DNA of 64,000 nt, from assembly GCF_000237925.1 (NCBI RefSeq), contig NC_031502.1:58029943-58093942 (forward strand), in the 5' to 3' direction. Below the pieces are notes generated by a model, which saw only the letters and a program-made list of their open reading frames with translations, ran no database searches and was not told where the DNA came from. The DNA is from Schistosoma mansoni. Its lineage: Eukaryota > Platyhelminthes > Trematoda > Strigeidida > Schistosomatidae. Made by a program: the position numbers and the translations under genes. Shown here in pieces: positions 38,801 to 44,282 of this stretch (positions are counted from its first letter, which is position 1; every line of letters starts with the position of its first letter).

Positions 38801-41800
38801 TGAAATATCTTTAAATTATGAAACAGTATATTGGTTTCGACTTACGAGTTCCAAAGAAGTAAGTAACTAATCTGGCAAACATGTGAAATAGTTTGTTTTT
38901 AGAAGATAGATGGATAAGATTTCAAATGAAAAAGATTCATCAAGTAATGAACAAGGAAACCATTTACAGTTTAAATTCACTTAGTATAATTTGTTTGAAT
39001 CTTCCCATTGATGTTTAGGACTGTAATTAATCAATCTCTTATTGGCATTTGTACATACTGTGCGTATTACCTCAATATATCCTTAATTCACTAGCATTAT
39101 AAGCAAAGATCGATAGTGGCTAGCAGTGGAATCCAGTTTGACGCGCGTTTCGTCCTATTTGGGACTCGTCAGCTGGATATATCTACATCTCAGAGTTGAT
39201 GTTCCTTCTGGGACTCGAACCCAGTACCGTTCGCTTCAAACGCCATCGCGTGATTTACCATCGTAATTCACAGTTTATACGATGTAAAAAAAGGAACAAT
39301 GATGGAATTACTACAAATATATATATTTTACAAATTTTTCATCAGTTACTTATATCACTAGTATAGTTTTCCTTTCTTCTCTTTTGTCATTCAGTGAAAA
39401 TCAACAGAATGACAATAGTTTAATGAATAGAGTAAATAATATTAAATGGAAACAAGAAGAGGTAGAACAACTGAAGAGATTTTACAAAAATGCACCTATT
39501 GAAATGCATTGTAACAGTTCAAGTGGAACTCGTATAAAGGTAATATATGGTCAAGTATGAGATAATATTGAATGATAATGATAATAATATGAATGAAATC
39601 ACGAGTCATTTGAAGCTAGACCACCAAGGAAAACCTGCAAGCACTGGACGGCCATTTCGTCCTATTGTGGGACTCCTCAGCAGTGAGCATCCACGATCCC
39701 GCCTCGCGAGACTTGAACCCAGGACCTACCAGTCTTGGGGTAGAGCGCTTAACCACTAGACCACTGAGCCGCAATCAATGGTGTTAATGTCTAACTTCAA
39801 TCAATCCACAAAGTTGAGCAACCGTTCGAGGCGGGATCGTGGATGCGCACTGATGAGGAGTGAGTCCCACAATAGGACGAAACGGCCGTCCAGTGTTTCC
39901 AGGTTTTCCATGGTTGTCTAGCTTCAATCGACTCTTGATTTCAACTATGAAAAATACTGAAATCTCCACAAAAACCCCTTTTGATTATAATAATATAACT
40001 TTTGAACTATGTCCAATGAATGGAATATGAGACAAGCTTGTAGATTAACAATGAAGGTAATCTGCGCAAATGGTTAGTCTACTCCAGTTGCAATGGAATG
40101 AATTTGCTTACTTGTTGGCTAGCTAGAATGAATAATCTTACCAAAGCGGTAGCATAGATATAAGTAAGGACAGGTTATGGAAGTACAGAACAAAACCCTT
40201 GCAGAATCGGCTTATTCATGGAGTGCGATTGATTATTCTGTATTGGTTATCCTTTATCTTGGAGATATGAGGTAAACTACTCAACATTCAGTGATCTTTT
40301 GTTTAACGTAGAAACCATTCAGCATGATGGATGATTCGATTAGGACTCAGTGACTAGCCGTAGAAATTTGTTCTCAGGAGGTTGCTGAGTGGTTGAGATA
40401 TTTAACTTTTCTAACCACTAGGTTGTAAGCTCAAACTCGCTTGCATATTCGTTAGTCCGGGTAACCGATGAATAAATATCTAATAGTAGAGTCGTAGAAA
40501 CAACCGAAATGATTATCCAATCACACCACGTCTTCTTATCTAGAAAACCACTTTTTATAGATTATAAGTTTGCTTCTATAACGAAGGACAAACATACAAA
40601 ATAACTTTTTATTTCCTTCTTCAGATATATTTCAATCACAAAGTTTTAGCTTCAACATTTATATTATGATTGATAGATGATGTATTTAACATTTATGTTT
40701 AGGTAATTTTAAGTTCATATTCCTTACCATAAAGCGACTATTTAAGCTTTGATATTTAAAGTTTCGTGTACATGACTCAGACAGTCCTACTGTACGGAGC
40801 TGAAACGTGGAGAACTACTACATCCATCGTCAATGAAGTACAAGTATTTATAAACAGTTGTCTACGCAAAATACTTAACATCTACTGTCCGGATACTATC
40901 AGCAACAGCGTTTTATGGGAGAGGACAACCCGGCTTCCAGATGAAGAGGAAATTAGGAAAAGACGTTGGAAATGGATAGGACATACATTGAGGAAATCAC
41001 AAAACTGCATCACGAGGCAATCCCTAACTTGGAATCCGGAAGGGAAGCGAAAAAGAGGAATGCCAAAGGACACATTACGCCAGGAAATAGAAGCAGATAT
41101 GAAAAGGATGAATTTTAACTAGAAGGAACTGGAAAGGTTTGTCCAGGACAGAGTTGGATGGAGAATGCTGGTCGGCGGCCTTTGCTCCTCCACGAGGGGT
41201 AACAGGCGTAAGTAAGTACATGACTTACAAATAACTGTAAAATCCCGGACGAGAGATGATTTTTATGAATTCTGACATGTTTATAGGTGGATACAAAAGT
41301 CGATTTTTGACGGGAATTCAGTCTGATAAAGGGAGAAGTATTATCCTGAACCTATTGGATAGATCGTCGCAACTATAATCCAAGATGATAACACGAAAGA
41401 CAGAAAATGATGATAAAAATGAAATTCAAAAGTATTAATTTTAACAGAACAAAAACAAAGCAAAATTAGGTGATTTATGACATTCGAATCCAGGACACGC
41501 GTTCCATTATATCTTGGACTCATCAGCTGGATGTACATGAACCCCAATGTCAATGTTCACATCGAGACACGAACCAGATACCTATAGCCTAGAAAGCTCA
41601 ATTGATTAACCATTAAACTAATGGGTCCAAACAGACACACACTCGTTCAACGGGTATGGCATTTACATCGTTATTAGCAAGGCTTTAATTTTTCACGTTG
41701 TTGATAATCAGAACTGAACGTTGGTCATTTCTCGTTGACCTATGTACACCCTAATCGGGTTGCTTCTATATAGCTACTTCGTCATACAATTTTTAAAAAA

Positions 41801-42665
41801 TAGATGATAGCATTGGAATACAGGGCGGGGGGTTTATCCACCTATTCTAGACAAGATAAACAAACACTCCAACAAAGACTGATCAAAATGAAGTCAGAAT
41901 ATATCCCCAACGGAATAACTCAAGTCCTTATTAAAAATGATTAAAAACAAAAGTCTTTTGTATGTTCATTCAATACTGATACACAAAAATGTTGGGGATG
42001 TCAAATCCCCAGAACTTACTTGATAAGTGGCTTAATTTTATAATTTTATTTTGGAAATTTGAATTTAGCTGTTTTCGCGCCAAACGCGCTCTTTTTAACT
42101 TCACGTCATAATTCCCACTTGTAAACTATCTTAAACGCTATTGGTCCATTGTTTCTTTGTGTGTGCTATTTATGAATGATGTCCAAGGACAATTTGCTGC
42201 CGTATATATACGCTTGACTTTTTCCCTTATTTAATTGCTGTGCTTCTGGCTGCTACGGAATATAACTTCTCCGCTTCCAACTTGGACTTCTTACTCTAGT
42301 TAGCTGGGTCTGGGTCGCGTCAGAATAGCTAATTTATCGGTCCCTGGTCACAAGTCTTTGTTCTGTTCGCTACTAGTGAATTCGTAACGCTTCAGATTTA
42401 ACAAAAAATGAATACCATAAATTAACCTATAGAGGGAGTCTACCATACTACATAGTAATAACTTGATCAAACCTTTACAACATCGTTCTAAATGATACAT
42501 TTTATGTATGACATCTATTTGTCTGTTTGTGGCTTATTTTTGTTTTTATATTTTCAGAATTCTAAAATCTATCGCTTTCCTGAAATAATACCATTAGATG
42601 ATCAAGATGATTCATATAACGAAGAATGTTCAAGGAATGACGAAAATGATGACTGGTTAACTTGA
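14476..42665 (+). CDS. DBH: Dopamine/tyramine beta-hydroxylase-like copper monooxygenase (12 exons, complete)
   Basis: Twelve exons sum to 2,040 nt in frame (679 residues): 14476-14820, 18587-18760, 22079-22315, 23898-24026, 24291-24374, 26023-26193, 28926-29028, 31649-31815, 32833-33018, 36562-36752, 39395-39539 and 42558-42665. The enzyme family hydroxylates the beta carbon of dopamine or tyramine with ascorbate, copper and oxygen inside secretory vesicles. A signal peptide (residues 1-20) is followed by a DOMON domain (about 35-180), then the two copper domains. All ligands are present: HHMEVF (His337/338), EIHYYNP (His406), HTHLTG (His486/488) and DEMC (Met561). The cysteines equivalent to the six intrachain disulfides of human DBH are also there. 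The pair that links human DBH subunits (the CTC motif) is missing, and the tail is acidic ([19 protein letters not shown]). Substrate (octopamine or noradrenaline synthesis) cannot be told from sequence. MOXD1-type enzymes are the main alternative. Confidence 0.95.
14884..15110 (+). repeat. Family B fragments
   Basis: Forward tRNA-like and ribozyme part (GGTTTGAATCTCGCGAGG, then CTGAGGGGTCC) with an altered catalytic box. A shorter diverged copy precedes it. Confidence 0.75.
15118..15142. repeat. (AT)n microsatellite
   Basis: A run of about 12 AT units between two family B fragments. Confidence 0.9.
15150..15325 (+). repeat. Family B fragment (second forward copy)
   Basis: GGGTTCGAGTCCTGCGAACG B-box region followed by a degenerate ribozyme and the 3' arm. 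It is a diverged duplicate of the copy just upstream. Confidence 0.7.
15507..15672 (+). repeat. Family B foldback composite, truncated
   Basis: 50 bp of reverse 3' arm (ATCAGAAGGGGTTTTGTGAA) joined directly to the forward 5' part (ACTCACTAGTGACTG). The tRNA and ribozyme parts are lost. Confidence 0.75.
15673..15825. repeat. Unclassified foldback
   Basis: AGGATCGGTTCGGCAAAG on the left and GCTGAACCGATCTTTCTTAT on the right, with AATATACT-type outer ends also inverted. No coding potential. Confidence 0.55.
16140..16620. repeat. Family B-related pair, reverse then forward
   Basis: A reverse copy (16165-16400) and a forward piece (16440-16610) around a shared centre, both with degenerate ribozyme boxes. 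Nothing is recognised in 16625-17130. Confidence 0.7.
17136..17400 (-). repeat. Family A hammerhead/tRNA-like repeat, well preserved
   Basis: Reverse strand: tRNA-like part with B box GGGCTCGAGTCCCAGAG, then ATCCAGCTGACGAGTCCCAA, ATAGGATGAAACGCGCATC and CTGGATTCCACTGCTAG. CTGACGA and GAAA are intact; the base pair next to the cleavage site is weakened by ATC in place of GTC. 17400-18120 contains nothing I recognise. Confidence 0.85.
18125..18500 (+). mobile_element. LINE family 1, 3'-terminal fragment
   Basis: Encodes the non-LTR reverse transcriptase C-terminus nearly without break: [50 protein letters not shown], then GNRRK and stop. It is followed by TAAGTAATTAACTAAGTAAG, the family tail. 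5'-truncated. Confidence 0.9.
18587..18760 (+). CDS. DBH: Monooxygenase exon 2: DOMON
   Basis: Phase 0 at both ends. Encodes [25 protein letters not shown] and [15 protein letters not shown]. The Cys corresponds to the DOMON cysteine that bonds to the C-terminal tail in human DBH. Confidence 0.93.
18802..19105 (+). repeat. Family B foldback composite
   Basis: Reverse 3' arm (18802-18905) joined to a forward unit from the A box (CCAGCTCAGTGATC) to GCTTTCAACTA. The catalytic box reads TTGAGGA. It starts 42 bp after the exon 2 donor. Confidence 0.85.
19148..19207. repeat. (TTA)n and (TAG)n microsatellite
   Basis: TTATTATTATTATTATT grading into AGTAGTAGTAG. Confidence 0.9.
19738..20480. repeat. 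Direct repeat pair of ~220 bp with (CTA)n between
   Basis: 19738-19965 and 20263-20480 share TTTCGGAAGTGAATTCAGCC-type sequence, GAAATCAACATGTTGTAGAG and GGAACAGAGACTGGA in the same order. A (CTA)n run lies at 20137-20200. The family is not recognised. Confidence 0.75.
21152..22002 (-). mobile_element. LINE family 1, 5'-truncated insertion with target duplication
   Basis: Reverse strand gives reverse-transcriptase thumb to C-terminus in several frames: [65 protein letters not shown] and GNRRK. It is flanked by the direct repeat GATTTTACTCG (21152-21162 and about 21992-22002), and the 3' end is GTAAGTGATCG. Coding breaks are several. It sits in intron 2 of the monooxygenase, antisense, ending about 75 bp before exon 3. 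Confidence 0.88.
22079..22315 (+). CDS. DBH: Monooxygenase exon 3
   Basis: Phase 0 at both ends. Encodes [36 protein letters not shown] and a linker to LHVHK. A decayed inverted copy of this exon lies at 9374-9488. Confidence 0.93.
22437..22890 (-). repeat. Family A copies (one long, one fragment)
   Basis: 22437-22680 is a long copy with GTCAAACTGGATTCC downstream of the cleavage site and ATGACGA in the catalytic box. 22765-22890 repeats only the 5' portion. Confidence 0.8.
23065..23830 (+). mobile_element. Penelope-like element 3' end, interrupted by family B
   Basis: Forward copy of the 13460-13930 sequence: first the end of the reading frame (ACAGAAGAAATATCTTCAAC), then the noncoding end to TTCGTTCAAATATTATTAGT. 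A family B piece is inserted at 23229-23400. It is an old fragment. Confidence 0.75.
23229..23400 (-). repeat. Family B truncated copy inside the Penelope-like fragment
   Basis: 3' arm and ribozyme only. CTGAGGA is present, but the GAAA box is changed to GGAT. Confidence 0.8.
23898..24026 (+). CDS. DBH: Monooxygenase exon 4
   Basis: Encodes [20 protein letters not shown] and [16 protein letters not shown], phase 0 at both ends. It is the least conserved exon, in the linker between the DOMON and the first copper domain. Confidence 0.82.
24291..24374 (+). CDS. DBH: Monooxygenase exon 5
   Basis: Encodes [19 protein letters not shown] and [14 protein letters not shown] and PHHI are hallmark blocks of the DBH/TBH family. 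Confidence 0.95.
24405..24600 (+). mobile_element. LINE family 2, 3' end only
   Basis: CTTCCCATACTATATCCTTA to GTCCTACGTTGTAGTTGACT, then GACTGACTT. It is the same 3' UTR and CTGA tail as at 46150-46345. Confidence 0.8.
24601..25400. other. Intron DNA, nothing recognised
   Basis: Intron 5 of the monooxygenase. No repeat family or reading frame that I can name. Confidence 0.5.
25405..25925. repeat. Family B-related diverged foldback
   Basis: Reverse copy (ATGTTAGACCACCAGAGAAA to CTAGTTAACTCATG) followed by a forward arm ending GCTCATGATTTCAATGAAAT, with TTGAATTTCG/CGAAATTCAA-type inverted ends. The ribozyme core is degenerate. Confidence 0.65.
26023..26193 (+). CDS. DBH: Monooxygenase exon 6: first copper site
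   Basis: Encodes [38 protein letters not shown] and AAWAMGST. The His pair binds the first copper, and the three Cys match human DBH Cys269, 283 and 295. Confidence 0.96.
26248..26395 (-). repeat. Family B truncated copy
   Basis: 3' arm, ribozyme (TCGAGGA) and stem III octamer ACGGCCGT, ending at the B-box region. Confidence 0.8.
26920..27240 (-). repeat. Family D inverted repeat, left arm
   Basis: About 315 bp that reappear inverted at 29551-29872. Shared blocks include AAAGATATATTTGATGCGTT and AATAGCTCTTTAAG-type sequence, and CATTGGATGCTGA. The two arms are about 2.3 kb apart in introns 6 and 7. Confidence 0.75.
27241..27690. other. Intron DNA, nothing recognised
   Basis: AT-rich intron 6 sequence without a repeat family I can name. 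Confidence 0.5.
27700..28200 (+). repeat. Family B full foldback composite
   Basis: Reverse 3' arm with ribozyme (27700-27825), then a complete forward unit: 5' part, A box TGGCTCAGTGG (27984-27994), B box GGTTCGAATCT (28036-28046), ribozyme (28069-28114) and 3' arm ending CACAAAATCCCTTCTGATAA. It is the best single example of the family. Confidence 0.92.
28069..28114 (+). ncRNA. Hammerhead ribozyme, intact core (family B)
   Basis: Stem I strand GCACTG, catalytic box CTGAGGA, stem II GTCC/GGAC with a 6-7 nt loop, catalytic GAAA, stem III ACGG/CCGT, cleavage after C at 28108 (GTC), and stem I strand CAGTGC. Every core base and every pair is present. It is a type I arrangement (open stem I), as in schistosome satellite hammerheads. 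Stem III is a self-complementary octamer with no room for a proper loop, so activity may need two molecules. Confidence 0.8.
28340..28704 (-). mobile_element. Solo LTR (365 bp) of an LTR retrotransposon
   Basis: Terminal TG...CA on either strand (reverse strand starts TGTTGAGTCGGCTTCCGGAG and ends CTAGACGTAACA). It is flanked by the 5-bp direct repeat CTGGC (28335-28339 and 28705-28709). A TATA-like CTATAAAATCCC lies inside on the reverse strand. Orientation is inferred from that. No internal part remains, so it is a relic in intron 6 of the monooxygenase. Confidence 0.8.
28926..29028 (+). CDS. DBH: Monooxygenase exon 7: third ligand of first copper
   Basis: Encodes [20 protein letters not shown] and [14 protein letters not shown], phase 0 to phase 1. 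The His in EIHYYNP corresponds to human DBH His333. Confidence 0.95.
29044..29435 (-). repeat. Family B full-length single unit
   Basis: Reverse unit from the 3' end GGGTTTTGTGGAGATTTTAG to the 5' end CACTAGTGAGCATATGATCA, with no foldback partner. It starts 16 bp after the exon 7 donor. Confidence 0.9.
29129..29174 (-). ncRNA. Hammerhead ribozyme, intact core (family B)
   Basis: Reverse strand: GCATTG, CTGAGGA, stem II GTCC/GGAC, GAAA, ACGGCCGT, cleavage GTC and CAGTGC. Stem I has one U-G wobble; everything else is canonical. Confidence 0.78.
29551..29872 (+). repeat. Family D inverted repeat, right arm
   Basis: Inverted counterpart of 26920-27240. It is followed at once by the foldback arm shared with 11025-11170. 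Confidence 0.75.
29872..29955. repeat. Arm shared with the 11-kb foldback
   Basis: GATGTCGTTCAGAAGGACGA then GCTCCACGACCAAACCATCC and GGAACAAAACTCCATCAAAA, matching 11097-11165. Confidence 0.75.
30185..30395 (-). repeat. Family B diverged copy
   Basis: Reverse copy with stem III ACGGCCGT and GAAA kept, but the catalytic box reads CCTAGGA. Nothing is recognised in 30396-31180. Confidence 0.75.
31190..31500 (+). mobile_element. LINE family 1, short 3' fragment with long TAAG/TTAC tail
   Basis: [44 protein letters not shown] and stop, then GTAAGTAAGTAAAG and an inverted (CTTA)n tract. The tail forms a small palindrome with itself. Confidence 0.88.
31649..31815 (+). CDS. DBH: Monooxygenase exon 8
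   Basis: Encodes [37 protein letters not shown] and [24 protein letters not shown] is diagnostic of the family, and the two Cys match human Cys390 and 394. Confidence 0.96.
31866..32360. repeat. Family E direct repeat, copy 1
   Basis: About 480 bp shared in the same orientation with 35870-36350 (AGCAGTCTAG, TTTCAAACATACTCAGTTTA-type, AGCCAAATGTGG and TCTATAGGTCAAAAT-type blocks). The family is not recognised; an old LTR is possible. Confidence 0.65.
32455..32668. repeat. Family B minimal foldback
   Basis: Two 3' arms facing outwards (ATCAGAAGGGGTTTTGTGGA on the left, its reverse complement on the right at 32640-32668) with only the ribozyme region between them. The tRNA-like part is absent. 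Outer flanks are ATATAAT-like on both sides. Confidence 0.85.
32690..32740 (-). mobile_element. LINE family 1 tail scrap
   Basis: CTTACTTACGCCTGTTACTC and GGAGCATAGGCCTCC only. Confidence 0.7.
32833..33018 (+). CDS. DBH: Monooxygenase exon 9: second copper site His pair
   Basis: Encodes [20 protein letters not shown], then [22 protein letters not shown] holds the two His ligands of the catalytic copper. Phase 0 at both ends. Confidence 0.97.
33322..33845 (+). repeat. Family C retroposon copy
   Basis: Full copy in forward sense, from ACCCTGGTACGGCTGAGAGT to TATTTATGTGTTTAAATAAT, with a (TAA)n tail at 33827-33848. Confidence 0.9.
34264..34930 (-). mobile_element. LINE endonuclease-domain fragment
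   Basis: Reverse strand 34631-34266 encodes [60 protein letters not shown] and VISVYSPTD, the apurinic-type endonuclease of RTE-like LINEs (the SETR and SPTD motifs are visible). The upstream part to about 34930 is more decayed. No reverse transcriptase follows, so it is a truncated or rearranged copy. Confidence 0.85.
34931..35865. other. Intron DNA, nothing recognised
   Basis: Large part of monooxygenase intron 9. No repeat family or exon seen. Confidence 0.5.
35870..36350. repeat. Family E direct repeat, copy 2
   Basis: Counterpart of 31866-32360 about 4 kb downstream, with a small internal duplication (GCAAATCTATGCAAATC). Confidence 0.65.
36562..36752 (+). CDS. DBH: Monooxygenase exon 10: methionine ligand of second copper
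   Basis: Encodes [40 protein letters not shown] and LELCKSD. Met561 in DEMC corresponds to human DBH Met487. It ends in phase 2 before GTAAGA. Confidence 0.96.
36822..37295 (+). repeat. Family B foldback composite
   Basis: Reverse 3' arm and ribozyme (36822-36966) followed by a forward unit to CACAAAACCTCTTCTGAATA. The forward ribozyme (37160-37205) keeps CTGAGGA and GAAA and has stem III ACGG/CTGT, but stem II is weakened. Confidence 0.88.
37485..37790 (-). mobile_element. LINE family 2, 3' fragment
   Basis: Starts with the tail GATCAGTCAGCTACAACGTA and contains the 3' UTR and the last codons of the LINE (AATCGATCACAAT region). Matches 46080-46345 inverted. Confidence 0.8.
37785..38245 (+). 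repeat. Family B foldback composite
   Basis: Reverse ribozyme fragment (37785-37860), a stray terminus (GAAGAGGGTTTTGTGATAAT), then a full forward unit from CATATGCTCACTAGTGACTG. The forward ribozyme has GAAG in place of GAAA. Confidence 0.85.
38250..38960. other. Intron DNA with a tRNA-like stretch
   Basis: Only a weak tRNA-like segment at 38655-38725 (GGATAGCCCAATGGTAACG, then AATCGAATCC) stands out. No exon seen. Confidence 0.4.
38965..39255 (-). repeat. Family A hammerhead repeat with intact ribozyme
   Basis: Reverse copy: tRNA-like part (GGGTTCGAGTCCCAGAAGG), ribozyme at 39127-39180 and the TTTGCTTATAATGC end. It continues left to 38965 with the family's 3' flank. Confidence 0.85.
39127..39180 (-). 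ncRNA. Hammerhead ribozyme, intact core (family A, Sm-alpha type)
   Basis: Reverse strand: ATCCAG, CTGACGA, stem II GTCC/GGAC, GAAA, stem III octamer ACGCGCGT, cleavage GTC, then AAA and CTGGAT. The core is canonical. The three extra A residues after the cleavage site are unusual and would bulge stem I. Confidence 0.75.
39395..39539 (+). CDS. DBH: Monooxygenase exon 11
   Basis: Encodes [20 protein letters not shown] and [20 protein letters not shown]. The MHCNSS Cys matches human Cys565. The region where human DBH has its intersubunit CTC motif is Asn/Gln-rich here and has no cysteine. Confidence 0.94.
39588..39985. repeat. Family B foldback composite with intact reverse ribozyme
   Basis: Reverse unit 39588-39828 (ribozyme at 39641-39686, tRNA-like part) joined to a forward ribozyme/3' arm ending CACAAAAACCCCTTTTGATT. 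The forward ribozyme has an insertion after CTGATGA. Confidence 0.88.
39641..39686 (-). ncRNA. Hammerhead ribozyme, intact core (family B)
   Basis: Reverse strand: CACTG, CTGAGGA, stem II GTCC/GGAC, GAAA, ATGGCCGT (one G-U pair), GTC and CAGTG. All core bases are present. Confidence 0.75.
40766..41222 (+). mobile_element. LINE family 1, 3' fragment
   Basis: [60 protein letters not shown] and, in the other frame after a stop, the GNRRK end and GTAAGTAC tail. 5'-truncated. Confidence 0.9.
41465..41640 (-). repeat. Family A, very diverged copy
   Basis: ATCCAGGACACGCGTTCC and GGACTCATCAGCTGGATGTA keep the ribozyme outline on the reverse strand, but the stems are disrupted. Confidence 0.55.
41990..42403 (+). 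mobile_element. Solo LTR (414 bp), relative of the Gypsy element at 53 kb
   Basis: TGTTGGGGATGTCAAATCCC at the start and a CA end, flanked by AAAAA on both sides (41985-41989 and 42404-42408). It is clearly homologous to the LTRs at 53164 and 57712 but visibly more diverged, so it comes from an older insertion or a sister subfamily. It lies in the last intron of the monooxygenase, sense orientation. Confidence 0.9.
42558..42665 (+). CDS. DBH: Monooxygenase terminal exon
   Basis: Encodes [18 protein letters not shown], then [13 protein letters not shown] and stop TGA at 42663-42665. The single Cys is in the place of human Cys596. Confidence 0.93.
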   Translation, partial: NSKIYRFPEIIPLDDQDDSYNEECSRNDENDDWLT

Positions 42666-42680
42666 GAACATTAGTAGTAA

Positions 42681-42759
42681 AATAAATGAACTTACTTTGA
42701 AGATGAAACTGAAACTACTTTCTACATGAAAAAAACCTGTGATTAATTTTAAATAAATA
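42681..42759 (+). terminator. Candidate polyadenylation signals of the monooxygenase gene
   Basis: AATAAA at 42681-42686 and at 42754-42759, 16 and 89 bp after the stop codon. Either could be used. Confidence 0.45.
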
Positions 42760-42786
42760 TTCGATTTGATTTGTCTTTTATGCAAG

Positions 42787-42890
42787 CATATCAGTCAGTC
42801 ACAACGTAGAACTTCGTATGCACGTACATCAGTTCGAGTTGCCATATCACATTAGAACAGAGATGAAGTTGTCGAGTCAAATCCCATAGT
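42787..42890 (-). mobile_element. LINE family 2 tail fragment
   Basis: AGTCAGTCACAACGTAGAAC and AGTTCGAGTTGCCATATCAC, the inverted 3' end. 42900-43680 holds nothing that I recognise. Confidence 0.65.
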
Positions 42891-43689
42891 GGTAGAAGTA
42901 GTAAGAGTATAAGCATAATTTGAAAGATTAGGGTTTGAAGATGTTATTTAAGGACTATAATGCAGTGAAATAAATTTGGAAAGAGAAAAAGGATAGAGAC
43001 ATGAAGAATTCAGAAGATTAGAATTTGGTAGAACACAAGCATATCAAGCCATTTTGGAATGTACAATCTGAGTGAAGGTGCAACACTGTCTTATAGACTT
43101 GACTAATAATCAATAGCTTGTAAGATTAAGTCTTAAAAGATTATAGTACATAGATAACTTATGATGTAGGATAGAATCGACTAATGATACTTCCGTACTT
43201 CTATGCGACATTAACACTAGAGAAACCGGAAGCCAATACCACAAAGTACCTGAAAAAAGGTACATGAAATAAACTTTCCGAATAGACAAGTGGAGAACAA
43301 GTCTACAGTACTTGGTTAGTCTACTATATGTGTATCAACTATGTAACGTACTCCAATATATAAAGTTACTACAGATATCTCAGAAACTATGTTAAGGTGA
43401 GAACGTCGAAGAAGTTTAAGTGGCATACGTAGCTTCAGAGAAGTTGTATCACATTTCGTATTCGACAACATTTATAAAATTAAGAATTCAGCAAATTTAT
43501 ATCATCTAGACAGCACATGACCTTCAATTGAGAAGAGATACTGAGTGAATTTAAGAATAAGGGTATGGACAAAATGAGTAAAAAAGGAAGGTATAAGGAA
43601 ATGAAGCAATGAAAATTGAAGCCATTTATAAAAAAATGACCTCAGAACTCGTCTAAATAGTTGGTGAGGCATACCGAATATTTTCCCTA

Positions 43690-44075
43690 TGCCTACTTAT
43701 TATCAAGTCCTTGTATGGACTGGGATGCTGCCCTAACTGATATGCAAATGTAAGTGGTTTTCTAAGTAAACCAATGCCCGATAATTTGGCCTAAATGTCG
43801 AATCCATGAGGCAGAGGAGAGAAATCAGGAGAGAGTACCATGCCAGATGTTGACCAGAATGGATTCGTGCACCATTCTACTGTTCAGGATGCGAGAACAT
43901 GTGCACAATGTTTACATGATACAAGTACATTGCAACTCCCTCAGGTGAACTTTCCTTATCTGTCACCTCGGTTTCCGAAATGGATTTCCGCCTTTATTCC
44001 TCTCACATTCGTATATAAGTATGAAGAGAAGTATACAGGGACCAAGGTGTTATCACTTGGTACCATTACTCCCTG
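43690..44075 (-). repeat. Diverged family C copy
   Basis: GGACTGGGATGCTGCCCTAA and GGTGAACTTTCC outline the family, with much lower identity than the other copies. An open frame here (MPDVDQNGFVHHS) is incidental. Confidence 0.55.
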
Positions 44076-44282
44076 AGAACTCTAACTAATTAATAATGAT
44101 TTACCAAAGGTTATGATGCGAATAAACGAAATCAAAATTATAGCACATAGACTGTTTAATGGTAATACATGTAATGTTTCCCGTACAAAAGCAAATTTAA
44201 TGATTTTTCATTTTGTAAATGCTATTAGTTTTTTGTGTACTACTGATAACTTTATGATTGCTGAATCTAATTTCGTTAGAAT

